Positions 32,375 through 43,989 of a DNA stretch of 64,000 nucleotides are shown here, piece after piece. Every line of letters starts with the position of its first letter. The first letter of the stretch is position 1. The stretch covers positions 80,823,918 through 80,887,917 of the forward strand of contig OZ038382.1 of assembly GCA_964036045.1 (NCBI GenBank), read 5' to 3'. The stretch comes from Eutreptiella sp. 'Long Island Sound 2002' (lineage: Eukaryota > Euglenozoa > Euglenophyceae > Eutreptiales > Eutreptiaceae). The position numbers and the translations under genes were made by a program. The notes under the pieces are model-generated. The model saw only the letters and a list, made by a program, of their open reading frames with translations, was not told the origin of the DNA and did not search any database.

Positions 32375-34024
32375 TGTGAGTGCAGTGCTGACTTGTCTTG
32401 TAAGCACTTTGATTCTTTCTCGGGGTACAGCCTGATTGGCAGACGAGGCTTTTGGAGTCTCTCTCTTTATGCTCACTATCTTGAATATTTGATAACGAAA
32501 TCCAATAACGAAATCCAGTACAGAAAATCCGACAAGGCAAACACGTAGCGGGCAGAGCAAATACGAGTTGTGTTAGTTGACTCGTATACGGCGGTGATAT
32601 TCACATGTACACAGGAGACTCACTCCTCAGCAGACAATTCATGCTAAGAATCCCCTAAATGAAAATAGACACATACCATGGCCCGTAAGTATACACTAAT
32701 GCGAATCACGCATACTGACATATATCGCTTATCTCTATTCATGAGCGGCGCAAAAATTCTGCTCTGGTGTGCGCGTGCGCTCTCTCTCGCTCACTCTGGC
32801 TTCTCTCGCTCGCTGTCTCACTCACTCGGGCTCACACCACGCTTCATCCCTCGTTCACTCACTCGCTCGCTCCCTCCGACCCTCGCTCACTGGTTCCCTT
32901 ACACCTTGCTCGCAACGCATCGCTTCGGGAGCGCTCCACAAGCGTCCCTTCACGAAGGTTAGGCTTGCGAGTGTTGGTTGGGAGTACAATAAAGGGCTTC
33001 GTGCGATATGGGGTCCATTGGCGGGTTAGTCTTGGAATGGTGCACCCGCCAAATGGGCACATGATATGACACCAAATATGGCATACAACCCTACCCTCGC
33101 CTTCTACACCCAACGTAGTGGCCTAGAATCAAAGTGTGCCTATATTCTAGAGTAACTTTGGTCCCTTAACGCGCATGCAAGGGCTTTGGTCCAAAATCGA
33201 CCTCCTTTCAGAAAGCCGAATTTTAGCATGCACGCAAAATATATTGCCAATATATATATGCAGATCATATATGTACTATCCGGGGAAGACAAGTGATATG
33301 CCCCGGATGTAGAGGCAAGCAAAGAGGGAGAAAACGCCAGCTCAACATACTTCTACACGTACTTGGACGCCAAGTACGTGAAAAAGCGCACTTCTTGGAG
33401 AACACTCAAAATAAATAACCCTTTGGGCCTATGGAGTTGGGATCCTTTGGCCTCATCCTATGACTATCGGGGGCAAAACCTCATACACCGTGCCTATTAG
33501 GCACGTTAATTCGTCCTTGGGCGCTTGAACGCTCGTAACCCTTGTTATTTTACTTGGGGGTTCAAAGCGCCTTCGGCCGCCCAGAATTTCTGGGAAAAAT
33601 CTGGGACGCGATGCGTTATATCAAGGAAAAAATTGCAGATCACTCGAAGAGTGTTTCAGTCTTAACTTCAAGAAAAATCGTTCTACAGAATCATCTAATG
33701 CAGTGCACGGAACGGGCGACGTCAGGCGGCGATTTCACGACAATTAGAAAACGCGGTAGAAATCGGGTATTTCACCGATTTCTAACCGCAAATCGACCAA
33801 GACAGTAAAATTATGGTAGTTCCACATCAACTTAATGGTTAGAAATCGGATTGCGGATTTCGCGGGTTAGAGAACAGGGATAACAGGGATATGCCGCTGA
33901 CAGCCGGTGTCAACGGCTTCCGCACGGGTGTGACGGCTCACAGGCCTCAGGGCCATGGGCCATAACGGGTGTGACGGCTCACAGGCCTCCGGGCCAGGGG
34001 CCATAGGTTCTGGGTACCGCTTCA
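32375..34024 (+). repeat. Dispersed repeat copy 3 (blocks H2 + H3)
   Basis: 32375-32903 matches 27714-28244 (H2). 32903-34024 matches 13641-14762 (H3). H1 is absent. H3 ends at GGTACCGCTTCA and the next base is inside the integrase gene of element B, giving a sharp junction. Confidence 0.9.
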
Positions 34025-34828
34025 CTACTCCCCGTCATATCCCTGATGATGAACTCCCAAGAGAGTTCGGCTACTGGCTAGTTGCCACATGAGCTGTTGC
34101 TGGGGCGCCCGCCGTGGTTCCTACACGCTCCCTATCCGGAGGAGTCCTACTCCACTCTGGGTAAGTTGGTGAAGGAGCAGCAAGACAAGGTGGACAAGGC
34201 CAAGGCCATGCTCAAGAGAGTCAGGCAGCGCCAGTGGAACAAGAAGAACAAGCACTTGGTGCCTGCCTCCTATCAAGAGGGAGACTGGGTGCTGGTGCAC
34301 AACATTGGGCTGCCCGCCTGGCCTCGCTCCACCAGCGATGACCCCTACTTTGGGCCCTACGAGATCCTGTCTGTGGACGGTCACCGCATCACAGTGCAGT
34401 GTTCTCCCGGACTAGGGGGGACCGTGGTGTGCGCTGCTCAACAGCTCAAGGGCTACTATGACCCAGAGGACTTCTGCCGGGAAGAATGAGAAATGAAGGA
34501 AGAGGAGATCGCCGCTCTGGACCTAGAGGGCGCTGCCAGCCCTATGGAAGTTGAAGGAGAACTCCCCGACATGAATGCCGAGGAGATGGCTAAAGAGGGC
34601 CTCATGGCGAAGTCAGTTATCAGAGACCGCTACCGCCAAGGGTGGCGTTTCCTTACCCTCTGGGAAGGGTTTGAAGTTGGAGAAGCTACCTGGGAACCCT
34701 TTTCTGCCTTCGTGCTTCCTCAGGGATGCCTGGGTTTTGTTCTGGTGGACTACTTGTCCCAGAACAACCTAGGAGAGTTGCTGAGGCTCGCTGAAACGCT
34801 TGCCTCGCAGAAGTGGCCCAGGGACTGA
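34025..34828 (+). pseudogene. Element B integrase C-terminus and chromodomain
   Basis: One frame with two stops: TAG at 34079-34081 (Tyr in element C) and TGA at 34487-34489 (Trp in C). Visible: the HELLLGRPPWFLHAPYPEES segment, QRQWNKKNKHLVPASYQEGDWVLVHN and a YFGPYEILSVDGHRI SH3-like barrel. The chromodomain follows at about 34602-34795 (KSVIRDRYRQGWRFLTLWEG, then EATWEPFSAFVLP). There is no intron between the AEEMAKEG linker and the chromodomain, unlike copy C. Confidence 0.88.
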
Positions 34829-37475
34829 ACCCCTCCTATACCTGCCTGTGTTTGTGTGAGTGTGCTGAGCCTGAGGACCTATGAGCAAGCTGCATAAATG
34901 GTGTCCTAATTGTACCCAAGTCTGCACCCTCGCTAAACCCGGCGGATGTCTTTCCACGGTGCCATGGGGTACGCCCCAGGTCTCTCCGCCCCTAGGTGCC
35001 CAATTTCTGTGCTGGCACCAGACTTCCATGGGGGAATACTGCCTACTACAGGGGAGGGGTGGCCAAAAGCTACGAGGCATGAAAACGCCTGTTTGCTACA
35101 CAGCCAAAACCTAGACTACCACTGCCACTGCCCACCAAAACCCTCATAAAGTTTCAGGAAACAGGCGGGACAGTGACACACTCACTACAGGTCCTACACT
35201 CACTACAGTGGCACCAGCCTTCAAAGGGTGAGCGAGCGCTGTGCTCAAGCCCTCACCCAGGCTTCCCACTCCTACACTCCCACGCTACTTCGTGTTGTTC
35301 GGGAAGAGGTCTCAGGCCCTAGTGGCCCACCTGTGAAAGTACAAGACAACACAGCGCTACTAAGCGACTGTGGCCTAACAGGGACGTCACTACACGTTTC
35401 CCTGTCAGGGCTTGGAGGGAAGGAGTGCTCTATCTGCTTTTTTTTTGTTCTTAACCGCATCAACTTGGTCTGGGGCTGACGTCCCCCATAGGATTGTTTG
35501 TGGAAGTGGAGGAGGAAGTGTGGTTTCTACTTATACGGGATGTAGAGTACAAAAGGGAAGAAAGAAGATGACATGAAAGGGTTGCGGCTATGGTACAAGT
35601 CGCCCCAAGTCAGGGCAGTGCATGTGTACAACGTTTGTGTGGTGCATTGAGTGTGGTTTGCTTGTGTGTGTGTGTCCTGAAGTGTGTTAAGTGTATGTGT
35701 ATGTGAAGAGTCAAAGGAGTGCGGTTCCGAAGTACAGAAGGAGTGGACGAAGTGGTGGTCGAAGGTAGATAAGTGAACTGATCAAGCTGCAGGCACAGAG
35801 TCTCTGCACCAAAGGGCTACTACTGCCATGCCTCCGCATTGCGTGTTGCAAAAGCCGTGCTTTCACCCCTGGGGGAAAAGACCAGTGGCGGATGCAAGCA
35901 TGATGGTGAAGTCGGACTGTCCCCGCCACTTCTGGCTGGCGTACAGTTTGTTGTCTGTGGGAGCAGCGCCCTGTTTAGCTGGGCGAGGAAATTCACCAAT
36001 CACCCTGACCTTTCCCACCTTAGAACAGAGGCAAATGCGTGACGGCTTTTAGCTGAGGAACCTAACCAGCCTCCCCGTATTATACGGATCTCCGGCTGCA
36101 AAAAAATACACTGTCTGAAAGCCGCCCTATCAAGCAAGCAAGCTTCAGGAACTCCGCCCGTTCTCTTATAGAACGTAGGGCGTAGGGCGTAGGGGTAACC
36201 TAAACAAGTGTTGTACCGTGTGCACCTCGCGTGGCCTACCCTTTGATGCTTCATATGCATGCAGGGATATGCATGAGTTCGGCAATCAGCCTCAATCAAG
36301 CAATCCATACCCCACTGTGGTAACAATCACTGACTCAACCAGGGGGTGGCCCCTCCTGGGCTTACTCACCTTACTTGACGCTCCAGAACGTGAACAAGTG
36401 GGAGTCTGGAACGAAACACAAACGAGGCGGAGCGTGCTTTACCCTAATCTCACCTCTAATCATCGTGCAATCTTCTAATGACTCCCTCTACTCTATGCTT
36501 GCGCGGCTACACGGCTAATCATCGGTAACAGGAGACAAGCAATGTGCATGCTGCATGCGAAGCAACAAAAACCTGTATGTTTATACCTTGTTCTGTGACT
36601 CTTTTTTCGAAATCATGAATTCTTTCATCTGGAGTTTTCCTAGAAGCATGCTTGGAATCTCTACGTTTATGATTTGGTATGTGTTTCGTCATTTCCCTAT
36701 TGTTACGCGACATATTGTTATAATCTTATTTTCTCTGTCTGTTCCGGCGCCCACTTAGGATGCGCTCTGGCGCGCCGCTTTTCTCTGCGTGTGAATCCAG
36801 GGATTTGAAAACTCCTGTGATGAAATACAAATGCGTGAAAATGTGCAATTAATGCACATGGAGATTCCGGACAGGTGTGTACCCTCAAAAAGTTCTAGGC
36901 CGTCATTTGACGGATTTTCGTGTATCGTCGATCGTTGCGCATATAACAGGCCCTCAACCCTTGCAACCTCTTTCTGCAGATATCCTGGAGCAAAAACAGC
37001 GACGTAGGCCGCGTTCTGGCCGAACCACTGCCTCCTGGACCACTGTTCAGAATCCCAAGACCCCATTAAGGGGCAAAAGAATTTTCAACGCCACCCCCTC
37101 GCCCTAAGGACAGGTCAGGTCAGCGAGCAGGTTCCACGAGACCCCAGACAGCGTGCCCTGACCGTATCCTGCGTTGGGTTTTGTGTATGGTGTTGCGTTT
37201 TGGTTTTGGAGGGAGAAGTGCATGCACACATGAACTGGCATGCGCATTCTAACCCCCTACCAAGCCAGAGCTGCCCCGGCGACGCCAATGAGCGCAGTGG
37301 GGGCTGTAGGCGTCTGTAACGACAAAGCGAAAACTGGCGACTGCCCTGACGCAGCGCCTTCTTTCCAATGTTACGGATGTTATACGTAATTCTAAAAAGA
37401 TGTTGAAACCATGGGGAGGTCAAGAAAAATACCCTTTGTTCCTTTAAAATGCGAAAGTGGTGGCCAGCACAGCAC
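34829..37475 (+). other. Element B 3' untranslated region
   Basis: Block-by-block similarity to 48300-46134 of element C in reverse. Shared landmarks include GGGGAGGGGTGGCCAA, AACACAGCGCT, GGGGGTGGCCCCTCCTGGGC, CTAGGCCGTCATTTGACGGATTT and GGTGGCC.GCACAGCACA. Open frames here are broken compared with the 176-codon frame in C. Confidence 0.75.
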
Positions 37476-37484
37476 AAGGGGGGG
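37476..37484 (+). other. Element B polypurine tract
   Basis: AAGGGGGGG directly before the LTR start AGTAAG. The same layout (G7 then AGTAAG) is found in element C on the minus strand at 46133-46121. This is the usual primer for plus-strand DNA synthesis in LTR retrotransposons. Confidence 0.75.
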
Positions 37485-38258
37485 AGTAAGGAAAAGTCTA
37501 TATCCCTGCCAAAAGGTAAGCTCTCCTTGTTTTAGAGATGCCTAAAGGCATACTACATTTTTATCTTAGTATTGCCCCATCCAAAATGGGGTGACAAAGC
37601 ATTTTGACCCACAAAACGAAGCATTGAACTTTGCATGTTGTGTGGACCCCTGACCCCCAACTGTTTTGACATAAGCACTATTTTCTGGACTGACTGAGGC
37701 GCTTACATTGATCCAGACCCTATACAGTTTTCATATTTTCTCATGAATGCTTAGCTATCCTAGTGGTCTGCACCCTAGGAGGCTGGGGCACCTCTTTTTG
37801 AGAGGTCTTTGGTCCAATTCGTAGTCAGCCTAGCTAAGTAGGAAGATCCCATGTGACATGGCAGTGACCTCAGCACCACAAGCCGTGCCACCTCAGCACC
37901 TATGGGACCCAAAACAAAGAGTGCACATCTCTATATGGCACTATAAAAGAGAGAGTGCCCAGGTGGGCAGTTTTCACATGATTGTAGGATATTTTCTAAC
38001 TATCTTTTCATAAATCTGTCGTTATTGTGAGTTCCTTTGTGGATAGACTATCCCCTTTGACTGCAGCCCTTCATGTTGTGGATTTGATCTGTGGTTCCTT
38101 GCTTGCACTGTGGGTACTTGGAGGTCTCGTCGATTTCATCAAAACATTTCTATTTGGAAAACCTGAGCTACATCAAGAAGCAGCAGGAGCAAGCAGAGTC
38201 ATAAACAAAACAATGTCATCAAAGCATTCAACAGTGAAAGCCTGTTTTAACTTTCTTT
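37485..38258 (+). repeat. Element B 3' LTR
   Basis: Begins AGTAAGGAAAAGT and ends about TTTTAACTTTCT. It aligns with the C LTRs over long blocks (CAGCCTAGCTAAGTAGGAAG, ATGTGACATGGCAGTGACCTCA, GGGACCCAAAACAAAGAGTG) but is clearly more diverged. It contains the tRNA-like fold at 37750-37838. The exact 3' edge is uncertain by several bases. Confidence 0.75.
37750..37838 (+). other. tRNA-like fold in element B LTR
   Basis: Closed by CTTAGCT / AGCTAAG. Inside are CCTAG / CTAGG (D-arm-like) and ACCTC-TTTTTGA-GAGGT, a perfect 5-bp anticodon-like stem with a 7-base loop. The T-arm and B box (GGTCCAATTCG) are degraded compared with the C copies. Confidence 0.5.
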
Positions 38259-41200
38259 GTTAACAAAAAACCCCAAATTTTTTCGGAAAACGAATTTTTC
38301 ATAATTTAATTCTGAAACTATGCTAAATATCCCAAAACATCAACCAGTTTCGTGCAGGGGTAAGGCTACCTGGCAGGTTGCCATCATGATATGTCCATCA
38401 CCTGTGCACTATTTTGAACAGAAAACCGGTGTCCAAGCGCCTTCTGCACAAAAAACGCTTTTTTCTATTGAATATATATGCATTTTGAGAGTTTTGCTAG
38501 GGGTGAACATTGTAGCAAGAATGAAAACAAAACTCCCTTTGCACGTCAAGCAACTTTCACTTGACCTTCTGCGCCATTGCAAATGCCCGTGTTGATACTT
38601 CTTTCACCCTGTGTTGACTTTTTTTTCCAAGTTCCTTTTGCACACTGCCTGCACAAGGCCATCAGCTGCCACCTGGTGCGTTTATTATTGATTAATGAAC
38701 AACAGATACCAAACGTCTTGCACCCCTGAGGCAAAACCAACAATAATACCGAGCATTCCACACACGCTCACCACGAAAAACACCACATATTTTGGAAAAA
38801 AATAGTCAGGCAATACATTCTGAACACTGGCAACAAACAGCCAAAATACAATGCACCAACTTTTCGGCTTGACCGCCACATAGTGTGCTTGCTGCACTGT
38901 GCAGACAGCAACAAAAATATCACAACAATTGGCCATGCCTGGTTGTATTGCTACAGGCAACAAAATTGTTGTAGCAATTGGCCACGCACGGTTGTATCAC
39001 TGTAGCACCAACAAGGTAAGTGCAGCAGGTGAGCAAGAAAATCATCGTGGCAACTGCCATGTGGGTTGCCATGCTTGGTTGTATTTACAGCAGCAGGGCA
39101 TAAAGCAGGGACGCAGTGCTGCAGCTTGTTGCAGTCTCCCATCCCAGTACAATACACTGGAGTGCATGCACCTGTTGGCCGCTGAAGTGCTTGGATGGCA
39201 GACAGATGGTAAACAGAGCAGAGGCCAAGCAGATAAGGAGCTAGGATGGGAGCACACAAAGAAGCAAAGACCGAGTACCTGCGCGCAGCAATTACCACTA
39301 CCCAACATGAATATACTCCCATGGCTGCAGCACATCTCTTCGAGGGACATGCGTAGCTACGCGACACGCCAACTGCTATTTCACATGTGCATTGAATCTC
39401 TACAAAACCAGCAATGCACTGCTCAACCAAATCATGGAAAGGGACATGCTATTGGGGCTATTGCGGGCATCAGTGGGCAATGTGTGCAAAAGCTGTGCCG
39501 GTGAGATTGCCACAGCCCACAGGAATTGGTGCTTGCGTTCGGACGCCTCATTCAGATTCGCAATTGACGGTGTTTGAAAGGGTGATGGTCATTTCAGCTT
39601 CACTAACTACAGCACCGCCAGAGCGGCGGCAGCCTGGAAAGCAGCATGGCAGCATTACAGCGTCACTGCCCACGAACGATTCTGACGGACCGCGGAAAAT
39701 GCAGATACACCAAACTGCAGAGGCTCAGGCTCACGTGCATTTCTGCATCTTATCCCAATAGTTGTCTGCCAAGCACATTCACACGGAAACTGGCCTATGC
39801 TTTCTCGAAATCAAGGCAAACAGTACGGGGACCCCCTAATGTTGAATTGTGGCCAATGAGCAAACACAACACTAAAGACTCACCCCTTCACGGACCGTGG
39901 GGTAGGATGGGCATGAGAGAAAGGGTGGTTGGTCGATATTATCTTGGGGAGCGAACGTACTTTTGCAGAACTCCGTCCTGGGGACCACTGAACATTGATT
40001 GGGGATTGAGCAGTGGAAAGAATCTAACCATCCTCACCGCACCTTTCCAATGGTGATGGCATAGCAGTCTCACCCATGAACTCGAAAGCACGACACCTGG
40101 AGCACCACTCATGGCCAGTGCCAGAATTGCCAGATGTTGAGGGACGTCAATCGAATTTTTGGCCCAATCAGGGTGGATTTGTTGATGTTGCTGAACACCT
40201 CGTGCCCCTGCAAGGTGCTGGGATTCTTTCATCGCTGAACGTTCGATAGATTTTGTGATGATGACTTTCTGGCATCTATCCCAATCCGATGTGTTTCCCT
40301 GTTTCTCAACCCTTCCTGGTGAGAGGTTAAGTAAGAGGCAGGGGAGCCTGGCCCAGACTAGCTGTTTCTGTCCGTCTGAGCAAATCATCACCTCAGTCTT
40401 GCTTGAAAAAGCCGGGCCTACCTAATGGGCCGTAAATCATGCTACCAGATTCCATTAAAGCCTATTTACCCAACCGGCATGATTTGCAAGCCATCAGCAA
40501 TGTTTTGAATATTCGGGGACGAGGAGGATCTAGCACTCGCCCTTCCAGAAAGCTTGAGCTGAAAGAGTCAGGGTGCTGCCACCCCCGGATCACAAGTGCC
40601 TCAATTCGGCATTACCGAAAACCTTCTTCACCTGTCTATCCATCTAACAGCTTGCACAGACAAAACAGTACAGAAACACTCGTTAAGGAAATCCGTTCAC
40701 ACCCATGGTGGCACCTTTTCCAAACGCCTACTACCCCAACTACCGCTAACAGGTATAGGAATTTTTTTAAAATGATGCGGGATCCTACGAACCTGTGCCC
40801 AAGGGGGAAAGCCTCGGTGGCAACAAAGTGCATTTTTTGCTTGATAAATTTCTTTTTTGCCCGACAACCAGTCATCCATAGCACTCAAACACAAACTATA
40901 ACCCAACCCACCCAAAACGGGACCTCAGCCCCAGGGCACGTGCCTGTTGCAGCAGAACACACCACCACGAAAACTCTCTCCGCTGCTTCCAGCACAAAGA
41001 TACCAGCCTCCACTGCTTCGAACCTGAGAGAAACGGAGACACACAAGGAGAGGGAGAGACAAATGACACATGGCTCCCAGCTGCCAGACAAATGGCAGTC
41101 ACAACTCTCAAATGACACACAGATGTCAAAATGGCAGACACAACTCTGCAATGATACACAGATACCCGGGGGTGGGGAAAGTCACCAGAGTGGAGAGTCA

Positions 41201-41689
41201 CCACCACCCTTTTGAAGCTGGTTTTCGTGGATTTAAGTCACCCTTGGTGCACCAGAAAAGAGTCCAGCACGTAGGCAAGCCTGTGGAGAACCTAACAACG
41301 TTTTTGCAACAGGGGATCAATGGTCGGTTCCTTTAGACTGAATGTCCCCGCCATAGACACGTCCAGCCATCAGTCCAGCAGTGCTTCAGTGTAGCAAGTA
41401 TGCACGTGTCCCCTTCTTGGTGGGGGTGCTCCACTATGTAATGTACAGTCAGGCGTTTTTTGCGGTTAGCTCTGCGGGTCACTTGAGTGCTTGTTTTTGG
41501 AAAAGGTGCATTAGCGTGTATTTGAGTCACCAGCGCACCGGCGACTGGCGAAAAAAGTGACTCTCAACACTGGTGACTCTGGACACACCCGGGTAGCCAC
41601 GACTGAACCACAATGGAACGGCAAGCACCGATTGCACTGGCAAATTAGAGTCTAGTCGCAAAAGCAAAGCAGGAGCCACAGCAAGAGCT
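38259..41689. other. No convincing gene; short internal repeats
   Basis: A motif TTGSCAYGC.YGGTTGTAT recurs near 38931, 38980 and 39067. A hairpin ATTGCTACA / TGTAGCAAT lies at about 38947-38978. Near 41091-41165 a unit ATGGCAG.CACAACTCT is repeated at about 46-bp spacing. The frame 40439-41215 (258 codons, plus) has an ATG and a Thr/Ser/Gln-rich tail but no recognisable domain; I give it little weight. Minus-strand frames at 40391-39939 and 38963-38685 are similar in quality. Confidence 0.4.
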
Positions 41690-41759
41690 ACAGTGACACA
41701 AATGGCAGACAGGACAAATGACAAACACACTGCGTGTTGACACAGAAGTGAACAAACAC

Positions 41760-42600
41760 AGTGCGCTAACACACAAATGAAACACACACCAAGCGCTCTG
41801 ACACACCACCTAGTGCGCCAGCACACAAAAGATACACACCCAGCGCTCCGCAGACACATAGCGACGCACTCAGTGCGCTGCAAACACACAATCACACACC
41901 AAGCGCGCTGCAAACACACCATCACACCCTCAGAGCGCGGCGAACACACTATCAGACACCCAGCGCGCGCCCGACACACAATCACACACCCAGCGCGACT
42001 GACACACAATGACACATCCAGGGCGCTGCAAACGCACTCTCACACGGCCGGCGCGCGGCAAGTACACTATCACACACCCAGCGCGCAGCAAACAGACTAA
42101 CGCACTGAGCGCTGAGACACACACAGTGCCCCGATACACAAATCACACACACAGCGCGCTGACACATGAATGACACACACACAGCGCGCCAACACACAAG
42201 ACACACACACCCAGTGCTCGCCGGACTCACCATCACACACCCAGCGCGCGCCAGACACACCATCACACACCCAGCCCGCGGCAAACACACTACAACACAC
42301 CCAGCGCTCGCCAAACACACAACTACACACGCGGCGCGCGAGCAAACACACTACCACACAGCCAGCGCTCGCCGGACACACAGCCACACACCCAGCGCGC
42401 GCCGGACAGCGCTCGCAGGACACACAATCACACAGCCAGCGTGCGGCGAGGACACCATTGCACACCCAGCACGCGCGAGACACACCATCACACACCCGGC
42501 CCGCTGCAAACACAGTACCACACACACAGCGCGCGCCGGACACACTCACAAACCCAGCGCGCGGCGAACACACTATCACACACGCGCGCGGGCACGCATT
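41760..42600. repeat. 30-bp minisatellite, about 28 imperfect units
   Basis: Unit close to ACCATCACACACCCAGCGCGCGCCAGACAC. Because 30 is a multiple of three, most frames stay open on both strands (for example a 10-residue VCDGVSGARW-like repeat on minus). The long open frames here are products of the repeat, not evidence of genes. The strand is C/A-rich on plus, with alternating purine-pyrimidine CACACA and GCGCGC runs. Confidence 0.9.
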
Positions 42601-43039
42601 CGCCCCTGCAAAATCAAACACATCAAATCGACTCCGTGCACGATCCATAACCGCAGCCGGCACTGGTGATGAGTTGAAGGGCTGTCTCTGTTTAATCACA
42701 GGTGTCTTCCTCCACCTCATGGACTGCCATTTCATCGTCCTTGCCCATAATGGGTGCTTGAAAAACACGCCACATAGTCAGGAACATCCATGGTTTGTCG
42801 AATGCGATCCGGCTCCTTACCCAGTACCCTCCTGATGCATGCATGCAACCAGCAAGAACGAAAGCACTTAAAAAAAACCACTCAACAACAAACTCGAACT
42901 CACCACCAAAGCCGGACTCAAAGGTCTTGTCTATACTCATTGCAAACTCAAATTCTGTAGTGTAGGCTTTCGAAAAGTGGTTCTCATGCCACTATGCTTT
43001 GGGATGAAAACATGGAAACATAAAATCACACCATGAAAC

Positions 43040-43621
43040 ATGAAACATGAAAAAAAAAAGCCATTCTGCGCTCAGGCCTGCAGGCAAGGGTTGACAAAAT
43101 GCATGGGCACAGGTTGGCCCAAATGCATGGGCAAAGGTTGGCCCAAATGCATGGGTAAAGGTAAGCCCAAACAAATGAGCCCAGGTTGGCCCAAATACAT
43201 GGGCAAGGGTTGGCCCAAATGCATGGGCAAGGGTTGGCCCAAATACATGGGCAAGGGTTGGCCCAAATGCATTGGCAAAGGTTGGCCCAAACAAATGGGC
43301 AGTGGTTGGCCCACAAGTTCAGGGGCGTGTAGAATAACAAATGAACCATTTCAACAACCATTTCAACAAATGAACCATTTCAACAAATTAATACTCAAAT
43401 TACCACCAGCTTCTGCTGCACCATGTTGCGGGCCTGGCCTGGTCGGATTTGCCACATGCTGGAAAATTGGATTATTTTGGAGCATTTTTACGATTTTCAC
43501 GTCACATCAGTTGGTGCGTAATCTGATTACGAGTCTGCTGCACTTTTTCGTTTCCTTTCATGTGGAAAAAACTACCCCACTTCCTCCAGGACCGGGTGCG
43601 CACTTTTACCAGCGCTGTTAG
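43040..43621 (+). other. Open frame over a 24-bp minisatellite; coding status unclear
   Basis: 193 codons from an ATG at 43040. The repeat gives an 8-residue motif GWPKCMGK about ten times, followed by a short unique C-terminus with a hydrophobic segment. The reverse strand is open over the same repeat. No Kozak or splice evidence distinguishes a gene from an accident of period. Listed so that the frame is not lost. Confidence 0.2.
43085..43320. repeat. 24-bp minisatellite, about 10 units
   Basis: Unit close to GGTTGGCCCAAATGCATGGGCAAA, with variants in the ATGCATGG core (ATACATGG, ACAAATGG). Confidence 0.9.
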
Positions 43622-43884
43622 TAGATTTACAGCCGTGTTCAAATTTTGGGGTTTTCTCTTGGCTGTCGCCAAGTTTTGGGGTTGGATTTGGACGCCATGG
43701 CGGCTGCACTGATGGGGAATGGGATCCTGGGTGGGGGGGGAGAGGATTTTCCAGGGAACCCTAGATTTAGCTGCCTGAAGTAGACGCATTTTGGGGTTGC
43801 GTCAAATTTTCAGTTTAAAAAAAGTTATACTTTGTTCAAAAATTGAGAAAATCTCTGCGCCAGCGCCACCATTCGACAGCGCCC

Positions 43885-43955
43885 GCAGCAGGGATGGAAC
43901 CCACACCTGTCGGCTGCGAGTCCAAAGCGCGGACCGGTGGAGCAGCGCCGCCGCT
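43885..43955 (-). tRNA. tRNA-Gln(UUG)-like sequence, probably a pseudogene or SINE head
   Basis: On the minus strand an A-box-like TGCTCCACCGG (about 43944-43934) is followed 32 bases later by a B-box-like GGTTCCATCCC (43901-43891), a normal tRNA spacing. The loop CTTTGGA between them would present UUG. The T-arm pairs with wobble, but I cannot pair a 7-bp acceptor stem. A T-rich stretch follows near 43848-43840. Confidence 0.3.
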
Positions 43956-43989
43956 GGTAGTCCTGCTGGCGCTTTTGCTTATAGGTTTG

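Larger units (their letters stand above)
34025..38258 (+). mobile_element. Element B: 3' half of a C-family gypsy element, plus strand
   Basis: It starts abruptly inside integrase, after the catalytic region, and runs through integrase C-terminus, chromodomain, a 2.6-kb 3' untranslated region, polypurine tract and 3' LTR. The whole stretch can be followed in element C in reverse orientation (49930 down to about 45230). Everything 5' of the integrase is missing; repeat copy 3 takes its place. Confidence 0.9.

Noticed and set aside
40439-41215. 258-codon plus-strand frame as a host gene
   Set aside because: It has an ATG but no domain and a simple Thr/Ser/Gln tail over local repeats; kept only as a remark.
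41777-42835. Several 100-220 codon frames on both strands
   Set aside because: They are created by the 30-bp minisatellite, whose period is divisible by three.
41600-43400. CRISPR-like array of short repeats
   Set aside because: Units are directly tandem with no unique spacers, in a eukaryotic context.
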